Shown here piece by piece: positions 32,466 through 40,904 of a DNA stretch of 64,000 nt. The notes beneath the pieces were generated by a model that did no database searches, had not been told where the DNA came from, and saw only the letters and a program-made list of their open reading frames with translations. The translations under genes and the position numbers were made by a program. Origin of the DNA: Aliarcobacter trophiarum LMG 25534 (GTDB lineage: Bacteria; Campylobacterota; Campylobacteria; Campylobacterales; Arcobacteraceae); the NCBI RefSeq assembly GCF_003355515.1, contig NZ_CP031367.1:1736001-1800000 (forward strand). Direction: 5' to 3'. Numbering within the stretch: position 1 is the stretch's first letter; every line of letters starts with the position of its first letter.

Positions 32466-33035
32466 TTATATCTTTAAAAAATTATCTATAATTTTATGCC
32501 CATATTCACTCATAATTGATTCAGGATGAAACTGAACTCCATAAATATTTTTGCCCTTTATCTCCAAAGACATAATTTCACCATCATCTATACTTTTTGA
32601 AGTAACTATAATCTCTTTTGGTAAATTCTCTTTTTCTACAATCAAAGAGTGATATCTTGTTTGAGTAAACTCTTTTGGTAAATTCTCAAAGATTTTTGTA
32701 TCTTTTAAAACTTTTATTTTTGATGTTTTACCATGCATCATATTTTTTGCTCTCACAACCTTTGCACCAAATACTTGCCCTATTGCTTGGTGACCCAAAC
32801 AAATACCAAATATTGGTTTTTTATCTGTAAAATACTCTATAACTTCTAAACATACTCCAGCTTCATTTGGAGTAGCAGGCCCTGGTGAGATTATAATTTT
32901 ACTAGGATTTAGTGCAATAATTTCATCTAAGCTTAACTCATCATTTCTTATAACTTTTAAATCTGCTCCTAATTCTAAGCAATATTGAACAATATTGTAT
33001 GTAAAACTATCGTAGTTATCAATCATTAAAACCAT
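32466..33035 (-). CDS. trpG: Anthranilate/aminodeoxychorismate synthase glutamine amidotransferase subunit
   Basis: Class I glutamine amidotransferase, 189 aa: MIDNYDSFTYNIVQY, the nucleophile motif FGICLGHQAIGQ with catalytic Cys, and HPESIMSEYG with the His/Glu pair. It supplies ammonia for anthranilate or 4-amino-4-deoxychorismate; TrpG and PabA cannot be separated by sequence alone. Its first 7 to 8 codons form the attachment site of the neighbouring element, so the present upstream region and ribosome-binding site (AAGGAT) come from the element. Confidence 0.9.
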   Translation of the reverse strand: MVLMIDNYDSFTYNIVQYCLELGADLKVIRNDELSLDEIIALNPSKIIISPGPATPNEAGVCLEVIEYFTDKKPIFGICLGHQAIGQVFGAKVVRAKNMMHGKTSKIKVLKDTKIFENLPKEFTQTRYHSLIVEKENLPKEIIVTSKSIDDGEIMSLEIKGKNIYGVQFHPESIMSEYGHKIIDNFLKI

Positions 33036-33036
33036 T
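33013..33036. repeat. attL: trpG-side attachment repeat
   Basis: Core TTATCAATCATTAAAA (33016-33031), identical to 56711-56726; 22 of 24 bases match over 33013-33036. It encodes the N-terminus MVLMIDNY of TrpG on the minus strand. Confidence 0.75.
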
Positions 33037-33106
33037 TGTTTTTATCCTTATTAAAGCCCTATTCTATAGGTACTTAAGAAATATTTTTTAAATTTATTCA
33101 AATCTT

Positions 33107-33124
33107 TGCTACCCTATAGCTACC
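33107..33124. repeat. Probable integrase arm-type site, left
   Basis: TGCTACCCTATAGCTACC, identical to 56563-56580 and in the same orientation. The unit GCTACC occurs twice within it, and an inverted copy (GGTAGCA, 33162-33168) follows. The 40 bases after the repeat are also alike at the two ends. Confidence 0.65.
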
Positions 33125-33223
33125 TATTTTTGTATTTTTTATATAGTTTTATACTATTTTCGGTAGCACAATTAATGAGCAAAAAAAGTTCATTATTGTA
33201 CCTAAGAGATATTGGTATATTGT

Positions 33224-34261
33224 TTAATTAAAAAATAAATATTTATAATTACATTCATCTATAAATTTTTGCATCATTGCTATTTTACTTCTTATTGATC
33301 TTTCTGTAATGTAATATCCAAAAAAATTTTCTTTATTATTTTCTTCATTATTATAATTTTCAAGAAATTCTTTATATGGTATTATTTCTGAAGTTCCTTT
33401 TTGAATTATTCCATGGTACTTTGTAAGTGCATATTTTATATTTTTTATTAAATACTCTTTATCAGATTCATCTAACTTGTATCTGTGATAATCATAGATA
33501 AAAAATAAATCTGCTACGCTTTTCATATCTGTATTTTTAAATTTTCTAAATTCTTCTGAAACACTGTCAATTTCTAAAGTTTTATATTCCAAACCTGTAT
33601 TTAGCCTAATGTATTCTCTGCTAACAACAAGATTTTCGATGATAGCTTTTGACACATATCCATCTGGGTATAGAAAAAAATCTCTCTTCAGCTTTTTCGA
33701 TAATAATTCAAAAATAAAACATATATTTTGAAACTCCAAATCTTCAGTTAGCTCTTGATTGTTTAATAAAATTTCCAGTTCATCTTTAAAAAGTACTTTT
33801 TCATCTTTTTCAGAAAAATATAGCTCTATAAACTTTTTCTGATTTTCAGCTAAATCTTGTTTATATTCAATGTCTGATGAGGCACATGAAAAAATGTCTG
33901 ATGCTATATCTGAAAACCTATCTATATCTGATATTCTATCAAAATTAAATTTACTATCTAATTTTTGGTATTTATGTTTTCGTTCTGTAAAAAAAATAAA
34001 AATAGTCTCAAGATTTTCAATAATCTCTTGAACTTTTTTATTTCTATAAGCCATCTCAAATATCATCATATAAGTAAAATCTTTTTTATTTAAATTCTCT
34101 ATATATTTGTATATTTTTCTATATGGAGTATCATCATGTTTTTTATAATAATCATCATCTTCAGGGTTGTCACTATAATCATCGATGTTAGTTTCAAAAT
34201 CTTGAAGTTTATATAAAATATCATGTGCACTTTCATATTTTTTATCCATAAATATATCCAA
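33224..34261 (-). CDS. Hypothetical protein near attL
   Basis: A 345-aa acidic protein rich in Lys, Glu, Asp, Tyr and Phe, with no signal peptide or membrane segment and no motif I recognise. It is the leftmost gene of the element, separated from the glycan operon by about 290 bases and from attL by about 190 bases, an end-of-element position that often holds accessory or defence genes. An alternative start 4 codons in (MDKKYESAHD) is possible. Function unknown. Confidence 0.6.
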   Translation of the reverse strand: MDIFMDKKYESAHDILYKLQDFETNIDDYSDNPEDDDYYKKHDDTPYRKIYKYIENLNKKDFTYMMIFEMAYRNKKVQEIIENLETIFIFFTERKHKYQKLDSKFNFDRISDIDRFSDIASDIFSCASSDIEYKQDLAENQKKFIELYFSEKDEKVLFKDELEILLNNQELTEDLEFQNICFIFELLSKKLKRDFFLYPDGYVSKAIIENLVVSREYIRLNTGLEYKTLEIDSVSEEFRKFKNTDMKSVADLFFIYDYHRYKLDESDKEYLIKNIKYALTKYHGIIQKGTSEIIPYKEFLENYNNEENNKENFFGYYITERSIRSKIAMMQKFIDECNYKYLFFN

Positions 34262-34550
34262 TATTTTTTTGATATAATATCAAGTGTAGAGTTAAATTGA
34301 CATATAAATAATTTTGATGTGCTAGTTCTAACATATTTAATTAAAGCATTATAAATATGTGTTTGTTAAGAAGTATAAAAAATAAAGTAACATAAAGAGT
34401 AACATAAGACAAAAATGAGTGGATTTAAAGTTTTTGTTCAATTTACTAATTTTATTATATTAGATAAGATATATGCAATAAAAATTAATTATTATTATAT
34501 TTTTATAGTATTTAAACTCACATAATTATATAGTTTTGAAGTTTTTAAAG
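34262..34550. other. Gene-free AT-rich region with tandem repeat
   Basis: No coding frame. It contains AGTAACATA twice at a 12-base spacing (34386-34394 and 34398-34406), which resembles arm-type integrase or excisionase sites. It separates the hypothetical gene from the HAD phosphatase. Nothing else recognised. Confidence 0.4.
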
Positions 34551-35141
34551 CTAATCTCTAAATGGTTTATAAAACTTTTCATGGGCAAGTTCTAGCATCT
34601 GTTTATCTCCACTACTATCACCATAAGCATAAATATAATCAAAATTTTCTAAATCATAGAGTTCTTTAATACGATTTACTTTTTCTTGTCCGTAGCAGTT
34701 TTTGCTTAGTAGTTTTCCTGTGACTCTATCATCTTTTATCTCTAGTTTTGTAGCTAGTAGTTCAAAGCCATTTTTTTCACACCAAGGGTAAAGCCAACAC
34801 TCTATAGATGCTGAGACTATGACTATTTTATGATTTTGTTTTTTGTGCCAACTGAGTTTTTCCATCGCCTTTTGTCTCAAAATCTCATCAATATGTTTTA
34901 ATGAATAATCATTGGCTACTTTTTTAAACTCTTTTTGGCTACAACCTTTAAAAAACCAAGAAAGCATCTTTTGTTTTGCTTTGTAGTTTGGTATGAGTTT
35001 TAGTTTGTAAGCTACTAAAATAGGAGATAAAACAATAAGACCAATGATAAACCTCACATCACCAACAACAAACCTAATAAACTTTAAAAGGCTGTCATCT
35101 GTTGTGATAGTTCCGTCGAAGTCAAAGAGGGCTAGTGTCAT
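34551..35141 (-). CDS. HAD-family (HAD-IB) phosphatase, candidate polyprenyl-phosphoryl-phosphoribose phosphatase
   Basis: 196 aa. HAD motif I is FDFDGTITTDDSLL, motif II VIVSASIECWL, and motif III/IV is near YAYGDSSGDKQML. The hydrophobic stretch FIIGLIVLSPILVAYKL (about 31-47) suggests membrane association. In the arabinose-donor pathway, the 5'-phosphate of polyprenyl-phosphoryl-phosphoribose must be removed; mycobacteria use Rv3807c (PAP2 type), and HAD enzymes accompany UbiA homologues in Gram-negative clusters. Last gene of the seven-gene operon; overlaps the preceding GT-C gene by 4 bases. Confidence 0.78.
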   Translation of the reverse strand: MTLALFDFDGTITTDDSLLKFIRFVVGDVRFIIGLIVLSPILVAYKLKLIPNYKAKQKMLSWFFKGCSQKEFKKVANDYSLKHIDEILRQKAMEKLSWHKKQNHKIVIVSASIECWLYPWCEKNGFELLATKLEIKDDRVTGKLLSKNCYGQEKVNRIKELYDLENFDYIYAYGDSSGDKQMLELAHEKFYKPFRD

Positions 35142-36715
35142 TTAAAGTTCTTTTCTAATTCTTTAGTATCAATAAATTGAGAGGTTATTCGTATCCATAT
35201 TCCATTTTTAAGTCTTTTATAATTTGTCTGCTTAGATAAATAATATCTTGACTTACCCCATTCATCTGCTATTAAATCAGGTTGTAACTTACCAATACTA
35301 TATTCATAATTCCATTTATTATGCCCAGGTCTAAACTTTGTTGCTGGAGGTAGTTTGGCTATATGTGAGTCACTTTTACCTAAAAGGTCTAAAGTATTTC
35401 TATCTGAGTAATATGGTATTTGACCTGTCGCATGTACTGCGACAATTACATCCTTATCAGTATTTTTATTTATATGTACGCCTAACTTAGCTCTCCAAAT
35501 ATCAGATTTTAGTAATGGTATATTATCAGTCATTGACTTATACCATGGCTCTGAACTGATAATTATAAGGGTTGCCCCCCCTAATAACAGTACAGTTAAA
35601 TTACTAACTTGAGGGTTGCTATTAATTTTTATTCTTTTAAGGTCTTCAATAAATTTTATTATTACTATACTAAAGATTATAAACAGTGCTGGCATACCTT
35701 GTGTTATAAATCTATTAGCTGCATCAACCTGTGGTATATTATATGGTTCAGCATAGTCTCCACCTACATAAATTGAGTAAGTAACTTGAATAAAGAATAA
35801 ACCTAACAGTAAAAATGTTTTTTTATTTCGTAACTCTTTGTAATAAACTAAGCCACCAATAATAACGAAAAGCAGAGGAGAAAATTCTCTAATAGCATAA
35901 TCAAAAAATACATTAATACCTAATTGGATTTTTTCCAAACTTGAGACACCTACTACTTTTAAATGATAGGTATTTGGTAGTATATCTCCAAAGTATAGAT
36001 ACTGAAAACTTAAAAGACCAAGTAAAGCAAAAATATAAAAAGCAACTGGAATTAGATTTATCTTAAACTTTTTCTTCTCCAATGATACAAAGAAAAGATA
36101 TAAAATTATCAATCCAATCTGAGTAGCACTATCAAATCTTGTAATAATTGCCCCAAACATTAACAGACCAACTATAAAAGCATGTTTGTAACTTTGAGTA
36201 ACTGCCAGTTTATAAGCAAAAAACACTGATAAGTATACTAATAAAGTGACTAAACCCACTTCCATACCTCGTAAAGTCCAGAAGACCAAAGGAAAGTAAA
36301 ATGTTGTAATGATTGCGGTAAGTAAGGCAGCTTGTTTTGAAGAGGCATAAAGATTACGTGTAATAGCGTAAACAATTGACACTACTGATAATAATATTAC
36401 GATTGAAGTAATCATTACTAAAAATGATATTTTTGAAGGATCTACTGGTAAAAGATGCAACAATGACATATATAGCATCCAACCCATATTGGTAAAACCT
36501 TGCACAGGTGCTTCTCCAATATTCCAGACCATACCATATCCATCTGCTAGATGTTTTGCATAGTTCATGCTTATCATTGCATCATCGACTAAAGTGAAAT
36601 ACATTTGTCCATCAATAAAAAAGATGGTTTTATAGATAAAGTATGTATAAAAAGATATTGCTAATAAAATCAGTGCAAGAAATGATTTATTACTACTGAA
36701 ATATTTACTACTCAT
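35138..36715 (-). CDS. AftB-like GT-C membrane glycosyltransferase (arabinofuranosyltransferase candidate)
   Basis: A 525-aa polytopic protein with about ten membrane helices. The first periplasmic loop has the Asp pair DDAMISMNYAKHLADGYG, followed by GEAPVQGFTNMGWMLY; mycobacterial AftB (Rv3805c) has the same pattern of a DD pair, an R/K-rich helix, a G(H)G and G-x-EGxTN. The soluble C-terminal domain carries GQIPYYSDRNTLDLLGKSDS, again like AftB. Predicted to use polyprenyl-phosphoryl-D-arabinofuranose outside the inner membrane. The acceptor is unknown. Confidence 0.75.
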   Translation of the reverse strand: MSSKYFSSNKSFLALILLAISFYTYFIYKTIFFIDGQMYFTLVDDAMISMNYAKHLADGYGMVWNIGEAPVQGFTNMGWMLYMSLLHLLPVDPSKISFLVMITSIVILLSVVSIVYAITRNLYASSKQAALLTAIITTFYFPLVFWTLRGMEVGLVTLLVYLSVFFAYKLAVTQSYKHAFIVGLLMFGAIITRFDSATQIGLIILYLFFVSLEKKKFKINLIPVAFYIFALLGLLSFQYLYFGDILPNTYHLKVVGVSSLEKIQLGINVFFDYAIREFSPLLFVIIGGLVYYKELRNKKTFLLLGLFFIQVTYSIYVGGDYAEPYNIPQVDAANRFITQGMPALFIIFSIVIIKFIEDLKRIKINSNPQVSNLTVLLLGGATLIIISSEPWYKSMTDNIPLLKSDIWRAKLGVHINKNTDKDVIVAVHATGQIPYYSDRNTLDLLGKSDSHIAKLPPATKFRPGHNKWNYEYSIGKLQPDLIADEWGKSRYYLSKQTNYKRLKNGIWIRITSQFIDTKELEKNFK

Positions 36716-36726
36716 TCTCTGTCCTC

Positions 36727-38337
36727 CTAAAATTTATGTAATTTTCTATACTCATCAAAAGAAATAATTTTTAATGAGGGGTCTTTAATCTGTAATGATT
36801 TTATATTACTTTGACGAATAAATGTGACTGAACCACCTTTTGAAAAAACAAAATTATTATTTTTTACAACTACATCAAACTTAACTTTATTTTTTTTCGA
36901 ATGTCTATCAAATTCTTTAGCAAAACCAGATGTATTAACATATTGAATAATATAATTATCAGCAAACATACATGACCATTTTCTTTTTCCAAAAGCATTT
37001 CCCCGTAAATTTTCATCTCTTCCAACACATGGATTGACTAAACCATGGAAATCTTTAATTATTAGTGAGTTAGCACCATAAGGTAAAGCACCAGCTACAG
37101 CGGTAACATAAACTTCATTTGAAGTCAACATAGAATTCCAGTATTGTGCAACTTCTTTTGCAGAACTATAGTAATAAGATCTGTCAAAATAAAATCTATG
37201 CTTATCAGAAGTAGAAAACAATCCAAAATATGTTGATATTGCTATCAAAGAGAAGAAGAGAGCTTTTTGTAGGATAGATACAGTATAGTTAATTTTTAGC
37301 CTTGAGAAAATCATAAAAAATATTAATAAAAGAATTGGTGCAAATGGAGTAAGCATCCTAAATCCAGGCATCCAGTCTCCACCATTTTGAATAGCTATTA
37401 AACAAGAACCACCAAAGAGAAAGATAACAGGGATTACAACAAAAAGAAGTTCCTTCTTTAGTTTGAGAAAAAATACTAAAATAAATACAGGTACTAATGC
37501 AATTAAATTAGTTGTTGTAAAAAAGTTAATTACATATGTCCAACCAGTTTTATTTTGTAATAATATCCATATAGATTCTAAATCTTTTATTTTTCCACTA
37601 GATTTTGCTTCAACACTTAATGGAGTTAACTCTCCAAAATATAAATATCTAAATAAAAATACAGAAAATAATGTTATTACAAAAGTAATTAATGGTAACC
37701 ATTTTATATATTTGGAGTAGTTTCCATTTTTGAAATGTATTACTGTATAACTTACAGCTACAACAATGGCATATAAAAATCCTTCAAATCTATTTAAAAT
37801 CAATAGCATTAATAATATAGACATTATCCATGCATTTCTTTTATTTAATGGTTTAGTTAAATAATATACACAAAAGTAGAGTATCGCCATTTGTAAAAAT
37901 GTTTCAAGACCATTGAACATACTATGCCAAAAGTAATCTCCAAGTATAAAAAATGATATAAAGAATACAACTAGTAATGAGTTAATATTTAAAGTTTTTG
38001 TTGCATAGTGATATAAATGTATTAATACAAATCCAATGATTATTGTGGCAAAGTAATATGTAGAGTTCTCGATAGGGAGTAATCCTAAAACATGAAAAAT
38101 TGAAGTAATTATTGTCCATAAAGGATTTGAAAATCCTTCAATAGGCATTTCTCCAATATTCCAAGCAAATAGATAACCTTCTGCAGTATTTTTCGCAAAT
38201 CTATAAGTTATATAAGCATCATCCATATATCTACCGCTAAATGTGAGTACCCCATAAATATAAATAGAAATCAATAATATTAAAGATGTTGTATAATTAT
38301 TTATTTTTAATAATTGATTTTTTATAGTATCAATCAT
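36727..38337 (-). CDS. Second AftB-like GT-C membrane glycosyltransferase
   Basis: A 536-aa relative of the following gene: DDAYITYRFAKNTAEGYLF, then GEMPIEGFSNPLWTI, in the first loop, roughly ten membrane segments, and a C-terminal domain with VAGALPYGANSLIIKDFHGL. The two proteins differ clearly in the C-terminal domain, so they probably make different linkages or use different acceptors. Adjacent to the SDR gene with a 1-base overlap. Confidence 0.75.
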   Translation of the reverse strand: MIDTIKNQLLKINNYTTSLILLISIYIYGVLTFSGRYMDDAYITYRFAKNTAEGYLFAWNIGEMPIEGFSNPLWTIITSIFHVLGLLPIENSTYYFATIIIGFVLIHLYHYATKTLNINSLLVVFFISFFILGDYFWHSMFNGLETFLQMAILYFCVYYLTKPLNKRNAWIMSILLMLLILNRFEGFLYAIVVAVSYTVIHFKNGNYSKYIKWLPLITFVITLFSVFLFRYLYFGELTPLSVEAKSSGKIKDLESIWILLQNKTGWTYVINFFTTTNLIALVPVFILVFFLKLKKELLFVVIPVIFLFGGSCLIAIQNGGDWMPGFRMLTPFAPILLLIFFMIFSRLKINYTVSILQKALFFSLIAISTYFGLFSTSDKHRFYFDRSYYYSSAKEVAQYWNSMLTSNEVYVTAVAGALPYGANSLIIKDFHGLVNPCVGRDENLRGNAFGKRKWSCMFADNYIIQYVNTSGFAKEFDRHSKKNKVKFDVVVKNNNFVFSKGGSVTFIRQSNIKSLQIKDPSLKIISFDEYRKLHKF

Positions 38338-39068
38338 TATACACTCATCCTCTTAAACACCACCTCTGGTATATGTTTAATTATAAGCATAATCAACCTC
38401 CATATACCTTTAGTATATAAAATATCTTTTTCTTTTTTTTGAGCATTATAAATATCATTTGCCATATCTTCTGGCTGTGCTGTTAGTTTCTCTGGTAGGT
38501 CTAGGTCTTGTGTCATTTTTGTAGCTACAAATCCAGGTTTTATAGTCAGAACTTGAACTTTGCTTTCAAATAGTCTATTTCTAAGACCACTTAAATACGC
38601 ACTAAAAGCCGCTTTAGAAGAGCCATAAATATAATTAGCTTTTCTTCCTCTATCTCCAGCAACTGAACTAACTCCTACTATAAAGCCATTTTTACTTTTC
38701 TCCATATCATTTGAGACGATATTTAAAATACTAACAGCTCCTGTAAAATTTACATTTATAGTATTTAATGTTTTAGTAAAATCATTCTCACACTCTTTTT
38801 GTTCAGCCATATAACCAGCAGCTACTATCACACCCAAAGGTTTTGGCTCTAGTGAATTATAAAAATCACTATGTGTCTCAAACTTTGCTATATCAAACTC
38901 TTTTAAAACCACTTCAACATTTGACCTTATTTTTATATCATTTGCCAAATCTTTTAAATCTTCACTCTGTCTTGAAGCTAAATATAGGTTGTAGCCATTT
39001 TTTGCATAAACTCTTGCAACCTCTTTTGCTATATCGCTTTTAGCACCTATTATTAATACATAACTCAT
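38337..39068 (-). CDS. DprE2-like short-chain dehydrogenase (2-keto-ribose to arabinose reductase candidate)
   Basis: A 243-aa SDR: NAD(P) motif IIGAKSDIAKEVAR, catalytic SSVAGDRGRKANYIYGSSKAA with Ser-Tyr-Lys in place, and GFVATKMT. The IGA-x-SDIA start and the C-terminal hydrophobic/basic tail are typical of DprE2 (Rv3791), which reduces polyprenyl-phosphoryl-2-keto-ribose to the arabinose form. Its start overlaps the radical SAM gene by 4 bases. Confidence 0.78.
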   Translation of the reverse strand: MSYVLIIGAKSDIAKEVARVYAKNGYNLYLASRQSEDLKDLANDIKIRSNVEVVLKEFDIAKFETHSDFYNSLEPKPLGVIVAAGYMAEQKECENDFTKTLNTINVNFTGAVSILNIVSNDMEKSKNGFIVGVSSVAGDRGRKANYIYGSSKAAFSAYLSGLRNRLFESKVQVLTIKPGFVATKMTQDLDLPEKLTAQPEDMANDIYNAQKKEKDILYTKGIWRLIMLIIKHIPEVVFKRMSV

Positions 39069-40510
39069 TTTGTTAAATTTTTTCTCAATAATTTTAAACC
39101 AAATTTAAAATAATTTTTTAAAATTTTTGGATTATTAAAACAATCTTTTAATTTTTTTAGAATGTAGGTTGGACGAAAATGATATTTTAAAATAGCATTT
39201 TTTTTAATTTTTTCAACTTCATTTATAGAAAGATGTTTAGTACCAATTGTTGGGGCATTGAAATAATCTTTTCCCAATACAGTATGATTTATTAAACCAT
39301 CTGCTTTTGCTTCATTATATAATTTTGTTCCATAATATGGTGTTGCAATATGTAATTCGACAAAATCAGCATCAACTTTAAACATTAAATCTATTGTATC
39401 TTGAATGTGTTGCTTTGTTTCCCAAGGTAATCCAATAAGATAAAATCCATATATTTTAAGCCCAACTTCTTTTGCATATTTTGCTGCAATTAAATTGTCA
39501 GCAACTTTAGCTCCTTTTTTTATTCTCTTCATAGTTTCTTCATTTCCTGATTCAAAACCAAATGCAACTAGCCAGCAACCAGCTTTTTTCATAATTTCAA
39601 GTGTATATTTCTCTAAAGGATTGACTCTTGAATTAGCAACCCATTCAATTTTTCCATATAATTCGGAATTAATTATATATTCACAAAGCTCTACAACCCA
39701 ATCTTTATTCATTGTAAAAGTATCAGACTTGAAAAAAAAGTTTTTTATATTATGATTAATATAACAATCTTTTAACTCTTCAAAAATATTTTTCGGACTT
39801 CGTAGTCTTACTTTAGTACCAGAAATTTTTGGAGTTAAGCAGTAAGTACAAGCCGCAGCACAACCTCTTGAAGTAGTTATTGTGGCTTGTGGTTCTTGAG
39901 TATCAGGTCTTAAATATAGCTCATTATTCATTAATGTTCTATTTGGAAATTCTAAAGAATCTAAGTCTGTATCCCACTCATTAAATTTTGTTTTTGTCCA
40001 TTTATTATCTTTTTTATATAAAATTCCATTTATGTTTTCTATTTTATTATCATTTATAAAAATTGAATTTAATAGTCTTGCAATAATAAAATCACTTTCT
40101 CCTCCAATTAGATAATCTATGTTATCTAATTTTATTTGGTTTAACATTTCATCTTCAGCATCAAAAAATATCGAACCTTTTAAAATGATAATCAGTTTTT
40201 TATATATCAACTTTAATTTTTCACATACTTGAATGTCTTTATGAATCGTAGCATTTGTTATACTCATAAATATAACATCTGGTGCAAATGCTTTAAAATC
40301 ATTTTCTAAATCAATAAATGATTTATCTTCTGTCTGATAATCTTTTAAAAATACTGCATATTGATTTTTCTGCAACATTGATGCAGCATAACCCAAATCA
40401 TTACAAGCCCGAACAGAAGTTGCAGTAGAATCTTCAACATTACCTTGCGATCTATCTTCTCCTCTTTGATACAATTTACTTGGAGGGTAAATTAACATAA
40501 CTTTATTCAT
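39065..40510 (-). CDS. B12-binding-domain radical SAM protein in the DprE1 position
   Basis: 481 aa from the ATG at 40508-40510 (MNKVMLIYPPSKLYQRGED), chosen for its AAGGA site. The N-terminal Rossmann region of a cobalamin-binding domain (NDLGYAASMLQKNQYAVFLK, PDVIFMSITN, GGESDFI) is followed by a radical SAM core with the cluster motif CAAACTYC (CxxxCxxC). ATPYYGTKLYNEAKADGLI is typical of the BchE/MiaB-like class. The DxHxxG cobalamin-ligating motif was not found, so B12 may not be bound base-off. No FAD oxidase of DprE1 type is present in the operon, and this gene lies exactly between the GtrA and DprE2 homologues. A role in C2 oxidation or epimerisation is hypothesis. Confidence 0.8.
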   Translation of the reverse strand: MNKVMLIYPPSKLYQRGEDRSQGNVEDSTATSVRACNDLGYAASMLQKNQYAVFLKDYQTEDKSFIDLENDFKAFAPDVIFMSITNATIHKDIQVCEKLKLIYKKLIIILKGSIFFDAEDEMLNQIKLDNIDYLIGGESDFIIARLLNSIFINDNKIENINGILYKKDNKWTKTKFNEWDTDLDSLEFPNRTLMNNELYLRPDTQEPQATITTSRGCAAACTYCLTPKISGTKVRLRSPKNIFEELKDCYINHNIKNFFFKSDTFTMNKDWVVELCEYIINSELYGKIEWVANSRVNPLEKYTLEIMKKAGCWLVAFGFESGNEETMKRIKKGAKVADNLIAAKYAKEVGLKIYGFYLIGLPWETKQHIQDTIDLMFKVDADFVELHIATPYYGTKLYNEAKADGLINHTVLGKDYFNAPTIGTKHLSINEVEKIKKNAILKYHFRPTYILKKLKDCFNNPKILKNYFKFGLKLLRKNLTK

Positions 40511-40511
40511 T

Positions 40512-40904
40512 TTAATCCTTAAACACAAATTTTTTATCTAAAAAATATTTAACTATATAACCAATGCTAAGACCTATAATTGCACCAATATATTTGGCAA
40601 TCTCACTATCAAATATATAATCAAACCCAATTTCAAATCCCCAAAAAATAAGAGTTGTAAAAACTCCCATTATTGAGTATAAAATAAACTTTTGACTATC
40701 TTCTTTCTTGTCTTTTACCACATAATAAAAAATATATTTTTTATCTAAGATATACTTTGCAATAAGTCCTGTGAGTGTTCCAAAAAACATGGCAATATAT
40801 AGACTAAAATCTTGTGAATATATAGCCAAACTTATAAATTGAGTAAATAAATTTATAATAGTTGCAATTAGTGCAAAGAAAGAGTATTTTAAAACTAAAA
40901 GCAT
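40512..40904 (-). CDS. GtrA-family membrane protein
   Basis: 130 aa with four transmembrane helices and the duplicated motif AKYILDKKYIF / VKYFLDKKFVF of GtrA proteins. GtrA members help flip or present polyprenyl-phosphate sugars; the mycobacterial Rv3789, next to dprE1/dprE2, is a GtrA protein implicated in decaprenyl-phosphoryl-arabinose handling. Shares one base with the UbiA stop. Confidence 0.88.
   Translation of the reverse strand: MLLVLKYSFFALIATIINLFTQFISLAIYSQDFSLYIAMFFGTLTGLIAKYILDKKYIFYYVVKDKKEDSQKFILYSIMGVFTTLIFWGFEIGFDYIFDSEIAKYIGAIIGLSIGYIVKYFLDKKFVFKD

Noticed and set aside
34262-34550. Possible CRISPR-like repeat at 34386-34406
   Set aside because: Only two 9-base copies with a 3-base gap; far too short for a CRISPR array.
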